Of a stretch of 64,000 nucleotides of DNA, positions 38,388 to 46,757 are shown piece by piece. Both the position numbers and the translations under genes were made by a program. The stretch comes from Sinorhizobium sojae CCBAU 05684 (GTDB lineage: Bacteria; Pseudomonadota; Alphaproteobacteria; Rhizobiales; Rhizobiaceae), in assembly GCF_002288525.1 (NCBI RefSeq), contig NZ_CP023067.1:3415001-3479000 (forward strand), given 5' to 3'. Each line of letters starts with the position of its first letter. Within the stretch, counting starts at the first letter, position 1. The notes under the pieces are model-generated. The model searched no databases and had not been told where the DNA came from. It saw nothing but the letters and a program-made list of their open reading frames with translations.

Positions 38388-38475
38388 GTGCCGCGCGTCT
38401 TGTCAGACGCGCAGCACTATGACTGGCTGCATATTTGACCTTGAATCGCGCACGGTTTAGGCGGACTTGCAGTAG
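38388..38475. repeat. RIME-like intergenic repeat
   Basis: GTGCCGCGCGTCTTGTCAGA and the following GCTGCATATTTGACCTTGAA match the rhizobial repeat family seen at 23140 and 45384. It lies between smeB and smeR and abuts the smeR ribosome-binding site, so it separates regulator from pump. Confidence 0.7.
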
Positions 38476-38488
38476 CAAGGAGACTGCC

Positions 38489-39154
38489 ATGCGCCGAACC
38501 AAGGCCGATGCCGAGGCGACACGAAAGAAGATCCTGAACGCCGCCGAGCACATTTTCTATGAAAAGGGCGTTTCCAACACGACGCTCGAGGAAGTGGCGA
38601 GCGAAGCGGGGGTCACGCGCGGCGCCATCTACTGGCACTTCGCCAACAAGACGGACCTCTTCCTGGCGCTCTACGAAGCGGTGCCGCTGCCGCATGAGGA
38701 CATGATCGCGCGCGACATCGAGACCGAAGCCTTCGACACGCTGGCCATCGTCGAGGGGGCGACCGGCGACTGGCTGGAGACGCTCGCCAGGGACGAGCAG
38801 CGACAGCGCATCCTTTCTATCATGCTCCGCTGCGACTACGACCATGCCATGTCGGCCGTGCTGGCAAAGCAAAGGGAAATCGACGAACGGCACAATGCCA
38901 TGCTCGAACTCGCCTTCTCCCGGGCCTGGGAGAGAGGGCAGTTGCAGGACCGCTGGACACCCGCCTCCGCCGTGCGCGCGCTGCACTGGATGATGATGGG
39001 ACTGTGCACCGATTGGCTGCTCTTCGGCCGCAGCTTCGACCTGGTGGCTGAGGGGCACGAGACGCTTCAGCGCCTGTTTTCAGGCTTCAGGCGGGAAGCC
39101 GCCGCAGCCCGGCCGCCATCCTCGACCGAAGGCAGCGAACAGGAAGTGCCATAG
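38489..39154 (+). CDS. smeR: TetR/AcrR-family repressor (SmeR-like)
   Basis: 221 residues. The N-terminal helix-turn-helix TLEEVASEAGVTRGAIYWHF is of the AcrR/TtgR class, followed by a ligand-binding helical domain. It probably represses smeAB through the palindrome at 33861-33878. ATG 38489 is preceded by AAGGAG; an earlier in-frame codon would start inside the repeat. Confidence 0.9.
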   Translation: MRRTKADAEATRKKILNAAEHIFYEKGVSNTTLEEVASEAGVTRGAIYWHFANKTDLFLALYEAVPLPHEDMIARDIETEAFDTLAIVEGATGDWLETLARDEQRQRILSIMLRCDYDHAMSAVLAKQREIDERHNAMLELAFSRAWERGQLQDRWTPASAVRALHWMMMGLCTDWLLFGRSFDLVAEGHETLQRLFSGFRREAAAARPPSSTEGSEQEVP

Positions 39155-39292
39155 CGCATCGGCCTGGACGGAACCGGCTTTCGGAAAGCTCGAGGCGCAG
39201 ATCCAAAGAGTTTCAGCGAACTTTGCGCATCTGGAGAGACACGCGGCGCTGTTATGAAACCGCGTGATTGCCGCGTACGACGCCCGAAAAGC

Positions 39293-39679
39293 TCACGCGG
39301 CGAGGATCCCGACCGCCGCGCCCACCAGGTCCTCCTGCTTCGCCGGTTTGTCGATCAGCACGGCGTCGCCGCACTTCCTTTGCATCTCGGGCGTCAGCCT
39401 TTGTCCACTGTAGAAAAGGAAGGGGATGCCGCGTTTGGTGAGCAGGTCGCTGACCGCTTCGGTCGTTGCCGTGCCGAGGCGGATATCCAGGATCGCAATG
39501 GAAACCCGTTCGCTCTCGGCCGCGGTCAAGGCCTCGGTAAGCGTCATGAAGGGGCCGACGACCTCGGCCCCGGCATCACGAAAGGCCGCTTCGAGGTCGA
39601 GCGCGATCAGGATCTCGTCTTCCGCGATCAGCACCCTAGTGTCGCGTAGCGGGTGATTCTCGTCAACCTTCCGCTCCAT
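39293..39679 (-). CDS. Single-domain response regulator (CheY-like receiver)
   Basis: 128 residues, receiver domain only. The acidic pair is in VLIAEDEILIA, the phosphoacceptor Asp in IAILDIRLG and the conserved Lys in VLIDKPA. There is no output domain, so it acts by protein contact or as a phosphate relay/sink; no kinase is adjacent. ATG 39679 has GGAGA upstream; a GTG at 39697 is possible. Confidence 0.9.
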   Translation of the reverse strand: MERKVDENHPLRDTRVLIAEDEILIALDLEAAFRDAGAEVVGPFMTLTEALTAAESERVSIAILDIRLGTATTEAVSDLLTKRGIPFLFYSGQRLTPEMQRKCGDAVLIDKPAKQEDLVGAAVGILAA

Positions 39680-39869
39680 TTGCGGGGTCTCCGGCACTCA
39701 ATTTCGGTCGTGCGGACAATCCCGCCCGCCTGAAATCGCCTCCCGACAATCTTGCCCGGGCCCCGCCCAAACCTTTTTCCGGCGGCTCCAACGTCGGTCC
39801 GGCGCGTTCTTCCAAGGTAACCACCAGGTGCCGTGCCTTGTTCCGAAGCTTCGAGGTCAGATTTACCTG

Positions 39870-39891
39870 GGGCCTTCCGTTGCGAAGGCCC
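39870..39891 (-). terminator. Hairpin after polA
   Basis: GGGCCTTC pairs with GAAGGCCC just past the polA stop. It has no T run, so it may be a 3' stabiliser rather than a true terminator. Confidence 0.4.
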
Positions 39892-39894
39892 TGC

Positions 39895-42800
39895 TTAGTG
39901 CGCCTCATCCCAGTTGTGCGCCGCGCGCGCGTCGACCTTCAGCGGCACCTTCATGCTGAGCGCCGGCATCGCGGCATTCTCCATCACCGAGACGATCACG
40001 GGAATGGTGCGCTCGATCTCGCCCTCTTCCACTTCGAAGATCAGCTCGTCGTGAACCTGAAGCAGCATGCGGGCGGAGAGCTTCGCTTCGTCGAGCGCCG
40101 GCTCCATCTTGACCATGGCCCGGCGGATGACGTCGGCGGCCGATCCCTGGATCGGGGCATTGATCGCCGCACGCTCATTGAAGGCGCGCATCGAGGGATT
40201 GGAGGAGCGAATATCCGGATAATGGGCCCGGCGCCCGAAGATCGTTTCCACATAGCCGTGCTCGCGGGCGAAGGCCTTGGTGCTCTCCATATAGTCGCGG
40301 ATGCCGGGGAAACGCTCGAAGTATCGTTTGATGTAATCGCCTGCTTCCGAGCGCTCGATCGACAGCTGGTTTGCGAGGCCGAAGGCGGAAATGCCGTAGA
40401 TGATGCCGAAATTGATCGCCTTGGCGCGGCGGCGGATCTCGCTCGGCATGCCTTCGACCGGAACGCCGAACATTTCGGAGGCGGTCATCGCATGGATGTC
40501 GACCCCGTCGGCGAAGGCCTGGCGCAACTGCGGGATGTTCGCCACATGCGCAAGCACCCGAAGTTCGATCTGGCTGTAGTCCGCGGAGACCAGCTTATGC
40601 CCCGGTGTCGCGACGAAGGCCGTGCGGATGCGGCGCCCCTCGGCAGTCCTCACCGGAATGTTCTGCAGGTTCGGCTCCGAGGAGGATAGACGACCGGTCG
40701 TCGTCGCGGCCAGCGCATAGCAGGTGTGGACCCGCTTCGTTTCGGGATGCACGAAGCCCGGAAGCGCGTCCGTATAGGTCGATTTGAGCTTGGTGAGTTG
40801 CCGCCAGTCAACGATCTTGCGCGGCAGGTCGTGGCCGGTCGCGGCCAGATCCTCGAGCACCTGGGCGGAGGTCGACCATTGGCCCGTCCTGGTCTTTGAG
40901 CCGCCAGGCAGGCCCATCTTGCCGAACAGGATGTCGCCCAGCTGCTTCGGTGAGCCGATGGTGAAGCTTTCACCCGCCAGCTGATAGATCTCGTCCTCGA
41001 GCGCGGCCGCCCCCTGCGCCAGCTCTCCCGAAAGGCGCGAGAGGATTTGGCGGTCCACGGTGATGCCGCGCTCCTCCATCCGGGCGAGAACCGCGACGAG
41101 TGGTCTTTCGAGCCGCTCATAGACGCGCGTAAGGCCCTTGGCGGCAAGCCGCGGCTTGAGCACGTGCCAAAGTCTCAATGTGACGTCCGCATCCTCCGCC
41201 GCATAGGCCGTCGCCTTGTCGATGTCGATGTAATCGAAGCTCACGGCAGCCTTGCCGCTGCCGGCAATGTCCTTGTAGACGATCGGCGTGTGGCCGAGCC
41301 AGCGTTCCGAAAGCGAATCCATCCCGTGCGTGCCGTTGCCGGCATCGAGCACATACGACATCAGCATCGTGTCATCGAAGCTCTCGACGGCTATGCCGTA
41401 CCGCTTCATGACGAGGTAATCATATTTGAGATTCTGCGCCACCTTGAGGACAGAAGGGTCCTCGAGGATAGTCTTTAGCCGGCTCAATGCTTCATTCGCC
41501 GGCACCTGGTTTTCGACGAGACCGCCGCCCAGCAGATCACCGACGCCGCTCTTGTGTATGAGCGGCACATAGGCCGCACGGATCTTCCCACCGGAAGGGC
41601 CGTCGCCGTAATTGGCGATCGCCAGCGAAAAGCCGACGAGATCGGCCCGCATCGGATCGAGCGAAGTCGTTTCCGTGTCGAAGCCGACAAGCCCCGCCTC
41701 GCGTGCAGCGGAAATCCAGCGGTCGAGGGTATCGAGATCGCGGATCGTCACATAGCTGGCGTGGTCGAAGGGTGCCTTTGCGAAGGCGTCGGCGCGTGCC
41801 TGCGCCAGCCCCTGCGGCGTCGCTCCCGTGGCATCGACGTCGCCCCTGCCGGTGGTAAACGAAACAGCCGCCTTTGCCGCGTCTCCGCGCGGCGGGACGG
41901 CACTCGACGATTTGGGTGACGGCGGCGGGCCGGCGGCCTCGCCGGCGTCGAGATCCGGACCATGCGCCTCAGCGCCCCACTCGACCGGCACGTGAGCCGC
42001 TTCGATCGCCTCCGCATCCGTATCGGTCGCGGCCGCGACGCGGCGCGTCAGCGTGTTGAACTCCATCGCCTTGAGAAAGGCGATGAGCTTCGGACCGTCC
42101 TGCGAATCGAGCCTGAGATCGTCGAGCGCGACGTCGAGCGGCGTGTCCTTCTTCAAGGTGACGAGCTCGCGCGAGAGCCGCGCCATATCGGCATTGGCGA
42201 TAATCGACTCGCGCCGCTTCTGCTGCTTGATCTCGCCGGCACGGGCAAGCAGCGTGTCGAGATCGCCATACTCCTCCAACAGCTGGGCCGCCGTTTTAGG
42301 TCCGATGCCGGGGATGCCAGGCACGTTGTCTGTCGAATCGCCGGTCATCGCCTGTAAATCGATCATCTTCTCCGGCGGCACGCCCCATTTCTCGATGACA
42401 TCGGCAATGGTGATCTGCTTGTCCTTCATGCTGTCGTACATCGCCACCTTCGGCGTCACGAGTTGCATGAGGTCCTTGTCCGAGGAGATGATGGTGACGT
42501 CGGCACCCGCCTCCTCGGCGAGGCGCGCATAGGTGGCGATCAGATCGTCCGCCTCATAGCCTTCCTTTTCAATGCAGGGCAGGTCGAATGCACGGGTGGC
42601 GTGGCGAATCAGTCCGAATTGCGGAATCAGGTCTTCCGGCGGCGCGGTGCGGTTCGCCTTGTACTGGTCGTAAAGGACGTTGCGGAATGTCTTCGAGGAA
42701 TAGTCGAAGATCACCGCGAAATGCGTCGGCGTCACGCCGACGGAGGTGTCGCGCGCATCCGTCAGGAGCTTCCACAGCATGTTGCAGAAGCCGGCCACCG

Positions 42801-42909
42801 CATTGACGGGCAGGCCGTCCGACTTGCGGTTGAGCGGCGGGATGGCGTGGAACGCCCGGAAGATGAAGCCCGAGCCGTCGACGAGGAAGAGATGGTCACC
42901 GTTTTTCAT
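39895..42909 (-). CDS. polA: DNA polymerase I
   Basis: 1004 residues with three activities. The 5'-3' flap nuclease occupies about 1-300 (LFLVDGSGFIFRAFH, SSDKDLMQLV). A proofreading domain with its metal motif intact (VGFDTETTSLDP) is near 430. The polymerase core has motif A DYSQIELRVLAH, motif B RRRAKAINFGIIYG and motif C QVHDELIFEV. It serves Okazaki-fragment maturation and repair. ATG 42909 (MKNGDHLFLVDG) matches family N-termini; the longer frame adds 40 unrelated residues. Confidence 0.96.
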   Translation of the reverse strand: MKNGDHLFLVDGSGFIFRAFHAIPPLNRKSDGLPVNAVAGFCNMLWKLLTDARDTSVGVTPTHFAVIFDYSSKTFRNVLYDQYKANRTAPPEDLIPQFGLIRHATRAFDLPCIEKEGYEADDLIATYARLAEEAGADVTIISSDKDLMQLVTPKVAMYDSMKDKQITIADVIEKWGVPPEKMIDLQAMTGDSTDNVPGIPGIGPKTAAQLLEEYGDLDTLLARAGEIKQQKRRESIIANADMARLSRELVTLKKDTPLDVALDDLRLDSQDGPKLIAFLKAMEFNTLTRRVAAATDTDAEAIEAAHVPVEWGAEAHGPDLDAGEAAGPPPSPKSSSAVPPRGDAAKAAVSFTTGRGDVDATGATPQGLAQARADAFAKAPFDHASYVTIRDLDTLDRWISAAREAGLVGFDTETTSLDPMRADLVGFSLAIANYGDGPSGGKIRAAYVPLIHKSGVGDLLGGGLVENQVPANEALSRLKTILEDPSVLKVAQNLKYDYLVMKRYGIAVESFDDTMLMSYVLDAGNGTHGMDSLSERWLGHTPIVYKDIAGSGKAAVSFDYIDIDKATAYAAEDADVTLRLWHVLKPRLAAKGLTRVYERLERPLVAVLARMEERGITVDRQILSRLSGELAQGAAALEDEIYQLAGESFTIGSPKQLGDILFGKMGLPGGSKTRTGQWSTSAQVLEDLAATGHDLPRKIVDWRQLTKLKSTYTDALPGFVHPETKRVHTCYALAATTTGRLSSSEPNLQNIPVRTAEGRRIRTAFVATPGHKLVSADYSQIELRVLAHVANIPQLRQAFADGVDIHAMTASEMFGVPVEGMPSEIRRRAKAINFGIIYGISAFGLANQLSIERSEAGDYIKRYFERFPGIRDYMESTKAFAREHGYVETIFGRRAHYPDIRSSNPSMRAFNERAAINAPIQGSAADVIRRAMVKMEPALDEAKLSARMLLQVHDELIFEVEEGEIERTIPVIVSVMENAAMPALSMKVPLKVDARAAHNWDEAH

Positions 42910-43109
42910 GCGGCATGGATAGCGCGGGGGGACAGAAAGGTCCATTGCGGTTTTGCTGGAAGCCACTCTCGACAATGCCGATTTCCCGGCGCATGGCAGT
43001 CGGCGATCTGCGTAGCGGCTCTCACGCAAACGTTACGCATTTGTAATGCGCGATTCAGTCGGACAATCCTTGAAAAGCCATATTTGAATCCTCAAATCAT
43101 CGACATCGG

Positions 43110-43250
43110 CACGCAATGCCGTCGTCTGGTGATTGGCCTGTCCCCCGCCCGCACCAGATGTGGACAAAGGCCTAATCCCCCTCTCCGGGCCTTTGTCCCG
43201 CTTTCACAGAGCCGCCACGGTGCCGCCTCCGCGCCGTGGCGGTTTTCGTT
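43110..43250 (+). ncRNA. Probable alpha-r15/AbcR-type small RNA
   Basis: The 509-bp gap between polA and a marR gene is where S. meliloti carries the AbcR (alpha-r15) small RNAs, as I recall. The sequence fits. A stem GGACAAAGGCC (43162-43172) pairs with GGCCTTTGTCC (43188-43198) and exposes a C-rich loop containing CCCCCTCTCC, able to pair with purine-rich Shine-Dalgarno sites. It is followed by a terminator. AbcR RNAs repress ABC-transporter mRNAs with Hfq. The 5' end is uncertain and I see only one copy, whereas S. meliloti has two in tandem. Confidence 0.55.
43212..43250 (+). terminator. Intrinsic terminator of the putative small RNA
   Basis: CCGCCACGG (43212-43220) pairs with CCGTGGCGG (43234-43242), followed by TTTTCGTTT. 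Nothing protein-coding on the plus strand ends upstream, so it supports a non-coding transcript. Confidence 0.75.
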
Positions 43251-43418
43251 TCGGGGTGCTGCGCGACGCCTGCGCGTTTTGCATTCACTCGGCCGCTGAT
43301 CGGCATAGGAACAATGACCTATAGCGACCTGGCGCGGCTGAAAAGAAGGGGGCGCGTAGGGGCGGATGCTTGCCTCTTTGTAACTTGTCTTCGCCTGCGT
43401 TCGCGCGTACGCATAGGC

Positions 43419-43862
43419 ATGGCCTTCAATCGTATGGAATCTGCGAGCTATCTGGCCAGCCTGCTGGCGAAGAGCTTCTCCCGCGCGCTGCAGGAGCGAG
43501 GGCAGAAGCTTGGCTTCGCCCCGGGGCAGTTTCCCATTCTGCTCGAATTATGGGCCGAGGACGGCCTGACGCAGAAGCAGCTGCTCGAGCGGATCGACGT
43601 GGAACAGGCGACCATGGCCAACACGCTCGCCCGCATGGAGCGCGACGGCCTCATCGTCCGCCGTAAGCACCCGAGCGACCGGCGCTCCCAGCAGATCTTC
43701 CTAACCGACCGCGCCCGCGATATCGAGGCGGCCGCGAAGGAAGCGGCCGCCGCAGCGGAGCAGTCGCTGCTCTCCGGCTTCCGCCGGTTCGAGAAGGAGC
43801 TCATGCTCGAATATATGCGCATGGCGCTCGCCAATTCGCCGCGCGGCAACGGCGCCTCCTGA
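43419..43862 (+). CDS. MarR-family transcriptional regulator
   Basis: 147 residues. The winged helix-turn-helix is in LTQKQLLERIDVEQATMANTL, with the wing IVRRKHPSDRRSQQIFLT, both diagnostic of MarR. It forms a dimer and probably controls a nearby or its own promoter; the ligand is unknown. Two starts are possible (43419 or 43434); no strong ribosome-binding site decides. Confidence 0.88.
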   Translation: MAFNRMESASYLASLLAKSFSRALQERGQKLGFAPGQFPILLELWAEDGLTQKQLLERIDVEQATMANTLARMERDGLIVRRKHPSDRRSQQIFLTDRARDIEAAAKEAAAAAEQSLLSGFRRFEKELMLEYMRMALANSPRGNGAS

Positions 43863-43895
43863 GGCCGCCTTTGCCCGCTGTAAGTCCTTGAATTT

Positions 43896-43945
43896 GCGCT
43901 TCGTACTTGCCGAAAAGGCGGTTCCGCTTTTCCGGCCGATGCGCT
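43896..43945. repeat. Palindromic intergenic element (RIME-like half)
   Basis: GCGCTTCGTACTTGCCGAAA and CCGCTTTTCCGGCCGATGCGC form an imperfect hairpin similar to the palindromic halves at 23195-23234 and 46711-46755. It lies just after the marR gene and may act as its 3' hairpin. Confidence 0.55.
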
Positions 43946-43977
43946 AGGTTCGCCGCGACACCCACGCAAGGATTCGC

Positions 43978-45369
43978 ATGATGGCAGATATCACCCCGGT
44001 TCTCGACCGCGCCGACGCAAACCTCCCGAAAAGCCTCGAACGCCTCTTCGACCTCCTCCGCATGAAGTCCATCTCCACCGATCCCGCCTACAACATCGAA
44101 TGCAGCAAGGCGGCCGAATGGCTGGCTCGCGAGCTGCAGGCGCTCGGCTTCGACGCGTCCGTGCGCGACACGCCCGGCCATCCGATGGTGGTAGGCCACC
44201 ACCCCGGCGAGGGGTCGGGCGCCCCGCATCTGCTCTTCTACGGCCATTACGACGTGCAGCCGGTCGATCCGCTGGAGCTTTGGGAAGCGCCGCCCTTCGA
44301 GCCCGGGCTCAAGGAAGTGGAGCCCGGCCGAAAGGTCATTACCGGCCGGGGCACGTCCGACGACAAGGGGCAGTTGATGACCTTCGTCGAGGCGCTGCGC
44401 GCCTATAAGGAGACCAGAGGGGCGCTTCCCTGCCGAATCACCATTCTCTTCGAGGGCGAAGAGGAATCCGGCTCACCCTCGCTCAAGCCCTTCCTCGAGG
44501 CCAATGCCGACGAACTCAAGGCGGACTACGCGCTGATCTGCGATACGGGCATGTGGGACCGCGAAACGCCGGCGATCTCGGCGGGCCTGCGCGGCCTTGT
44601 CGGCGAGGAGATCATCGTGAGGGCGGCGGATCGCGATCTGCATTCCGGCCTCTACGGCGGCGCGGCGGCAAACCCGATCCATATCCTGGCCGAGATCGTG
44701 GCCGGGCTGCACGACGAGACCGGCCGCGTCACGCTCGACGATTTCTACGAAGGGGTCGAGGAAACGCCCACCGAGGTCAAGGCGACCTGGGAGGAACTCG
44801 AGAGTGCAGCGGAAAAGCTCCTCGGCGAGGTCGGCCTTTCCATTCCCTCCGGCGAAAATGGCCGATCGGTGCTCGAACTGACCTGGGCACGGCCGACGGC
44901 GGAGGTCAACGGAATCGTCGGAGGCTATACCGGCGATGGCTTCAAAACGGTGATTGCGGCTCAGGCCTCCGCCAAGGTCTCGTTTCGTCTCGTCGGCCAC
45001 CAGGATCCGGTGAAGATCCGAGAGAGCTTCCGCGCCTATGTCCGCTCCAGAATTCCGGCGGACTGCTCGGTCGAGTTCCACCCGCACGGCGCTTCGCCGG
45101 CGATTCACCTGCCGTACGATTCGGCGCTGCTCAATACCGCCAAGGCCGCGCTTTCGGAGGAATGGCCGAAGCCTGCCGTCGTCATCGGCATGGGCGGATC
45201 GATCCCGATCGTCGGCGATTTCCAGAGCATGCTCGGCATGGAATCGCTGCTCGTCGGCTTCGCCCTTGCCGACGACCGTATTCACTCGCCGAACGAGAAA
45301 TACGAGCTCGCATCTTTCCACAAGGGCATCCGCTCCTGGATCCGCATCCTGGACGCGCTGGCGGCGTGA
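43978..45369 (+). CDS. M20-family metallopeptidase (dipeptidase)
   Basis: 463 residues. Di-metal site motifs: LLFYGHYDVQPVDP (HxD near 93), GRGTSDDKGQLM (Asp near 125), FEGEEESGSPSL (catalytic Glu near 160) and a late DDRIHSPNE. A dimerisation domain lies between (about 205-360). Members cleave dipeptides or acylated amino acids in the cytoplasm; the exact substrate is not readable. AAGGA precedes the ATG. Confidence 0.92.
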   Translation: MMADITPVLDRADANLPKSLERLFDLLRMKSISTDPAYNIECSKAAEWLARELQALGFDASVRDTPGHPMVVGHHPGEGSGAPHLLFYGHYDVQPVDPLELWEAPPFEPGLKEVEPGRKVITGRGTSDDKGQLMTFVEALRAYKETRGALPCRITILFEGEEESGSPSLKPFLEANADELKADYALICDTGMWDRETPAISAGLRGLVGEEIIVRAADRDLHSGLYGGAAANPIHILAEIVAGLHDETGRVTLDDFYEGVEETPTEVKATWEELESAAEKLLGEVGLSIPSGENGRSVLELTWARPTAEVNGIVGGYTGDGFKTVIAAQASAKVSFRLVGHQDPVKIRESFRAYVRSRIPADCSVEFHPHGASPAIHLPYDSALLNTAKAALSEEWPKPAVVIGMGGSIPIVGDFQSMLGMESLLVGFALADDRIHSPNEKYELASFHKGIRSWIRILDALAA

Positions 45370-45383
45370 GCCGCGCGTCCAAC

Positions 45384-45475
45384 AGCGCCGCACGTCTTAT
45401 CAGACGCACAACGGTCGCAGCGCACTTGCTGTGGGCCAACTTATGTCGCGATCACGCTATAGAGTGATCGCTGCT
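45384..45475. repeat. RIME-like intergenic repeat
   Basis: AGCGCCGCACGTCTTATCAG starts this copy, and its right part GCGATCACGCTATAGAGTGATCGC is a perfect small hairpin. It follows the M20 peptidase gene by about 15 bp. The remaining 190 bp up to the next gene show nothing I can name. Confidence 0.7.
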
Positions 45476-45665
45476 TGACCTGCCGGCTGTGGGATGCTTC
45501 CCTTTTTGCAAAACAGGCAAGAATGGGTACCGGACTATTGGCAAGGGCGACCGAAAAAACGCGCTCCGGGCGCAATCCTCTCACTGTGCAGCGCGAACAT
45601 GGCGGTTCCGGCCTCGCCATGGCCGCGCCTGCCTTCTTTGAACCGGCCCATGAACCGACGCCGGT

Positions 45666-46613
45666 ATGAGGCGGGTGCAGAAATATTTCTGGCCCGTGGT
45701 CGGGCTGGCGGCGATTCTCCTGTCGGTAAACGCGCTCTATCACGAACTTCGCGGCCTCTCCCTCGAAGAGTTCATCGCGAGCTTCCAGGCCATTACCATG
45801 CGGAGCTGGCTGCTCGCGATCGGGTCGACTCTGATCGCCTATGCGGCGCTAGCCGCCTATGACCGGCTGGCACTCGACCATCTCGGCCACCGCATCTCCC
45901 TCTGGTTCATTACGGTCTGCTCGTTCACGACCTACGCGCTGTCGCATAATCTCGGTGCATCGGTGTTTTCCGGGGCGGTGGTGCGCTACCGGGCCTATCG
46001 GTCGAAGGGACTGACGCCTGGGGAAGTCGGAGTGCTCGTCGCCTTCTGCTCGTTTACCTTCGCACTCGGCACGCTGATGCTGTCGGCGATCGTGCTGCTG
46101 ATGAGACCCAACATCATCGAGCGTTTCGCGGAGTTCCTGCCGGTCGAGATGTCGCTGACCACGGGCATCCTCATCCTTGCGCTCATCGGCCTCTACGTGC
46201 TTGGCAGCCTCATCGGATTGCGGCCGCTGCGCACGCGCTGGTTCCAGCTGCAATATCCCCGGCCTTCGATCGTCGCGAGGCAATTGATCATCGCTCCGGT
46301 CGAACTTCTCGGCGCCGCGGGGATCATCTATTTCGCGCTGCCCGAGGCCGCGAATCCGGGCTATGTCGTCGTTCTCGGAATATTCCTCGCCTCCTTCTCG
46401 GCGGCCCTGCTCTCGCATGCGCCGGGCGGCCTCGGCGTGCTCGAGCTGGTCTTCATCGCCGCGCTGCCCGAGGTCGACCCAGCCGATGTGCTCGCCGCGC
46501 TTGCGATCTTCCGGCTGCTCTACCTGCTCATTCCCTTCGTCATGGCGCTTGTCGTCATCTTCGTCTTCGAGCACTCCCGTTTCCTCGAGCGGCGAAACGA
46601 AATAGGGCCGTAG
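45666..46613 (+). CDS. YbhN/UPF0104-type integral membrane protein
   Basis: 315 residues with about eight transmembrane helices. It has the LPG-synthase TM (MprF flippase-like) pattern: SHNLGASVFSGAVVRYRAY near 100 and SHAPGGLGVLELVF near 255. In MprF the same fold flips aminoacyl-phospholipids; here no soluble transferase domain is attached, so only a membrane-transport or lipid role can be guessed. The ribosome-binding site is weak. Confidence 0.85.
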   Translation: MRRVQKYFWPVVGLAAILLSVNALYHELRGLSLEEFIASFQAITMRSWLLAIGSTLIAYAALAAYDRLALDHLGHRISLWFITVCSFTTYALSHNLGASVFSGAVVRYRAYRSKGLTPGEVGVLVAFCSFTFALGTLMLSAIVLLMRPNIIERFAEFLPVEMSLTTGILILALIGLYVLGSLIGLRPLRTRWFQLQYPRPSIVARQLIIAPVELLGAAGIIYFALPEAANPGYVVVLGIFLASFSAALLSHAPGGLGVLELVFIAALPEVDPADVLAALAIFRLLYLLIPFVMALVVIFVFEHSRFLERRNEIGP

Positions 46614-46650
46614 CCGCCAGCGGCCGCCGCGCGTGGCGTCCTCTCCTACA

Positions 46651-46757
46651 GAGCGTGCGTCTTTAGGAGCCTTCAGGACGCACCAGGACGCTGTAGGTCT
46701 TTGATTCTACGCATCGTGCTTTCCGAAAATCGGGTCCGATTTTTGGGCCGATGCGCT
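46651..46757. repeat. RIME-like intergenic repeat with terminal palindrome
   Basis: The left part GTGCGTCTTTAGGAGCCTTC resembles the other copies. The right part GCATCGTGCTTTCCGAAAAT / TTTTTGGGCCGATGC (46711-46755) is an imperfect hairpin that ends at the stop codon of the convergent aminopeptidase gene. Confidence 0.65.
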
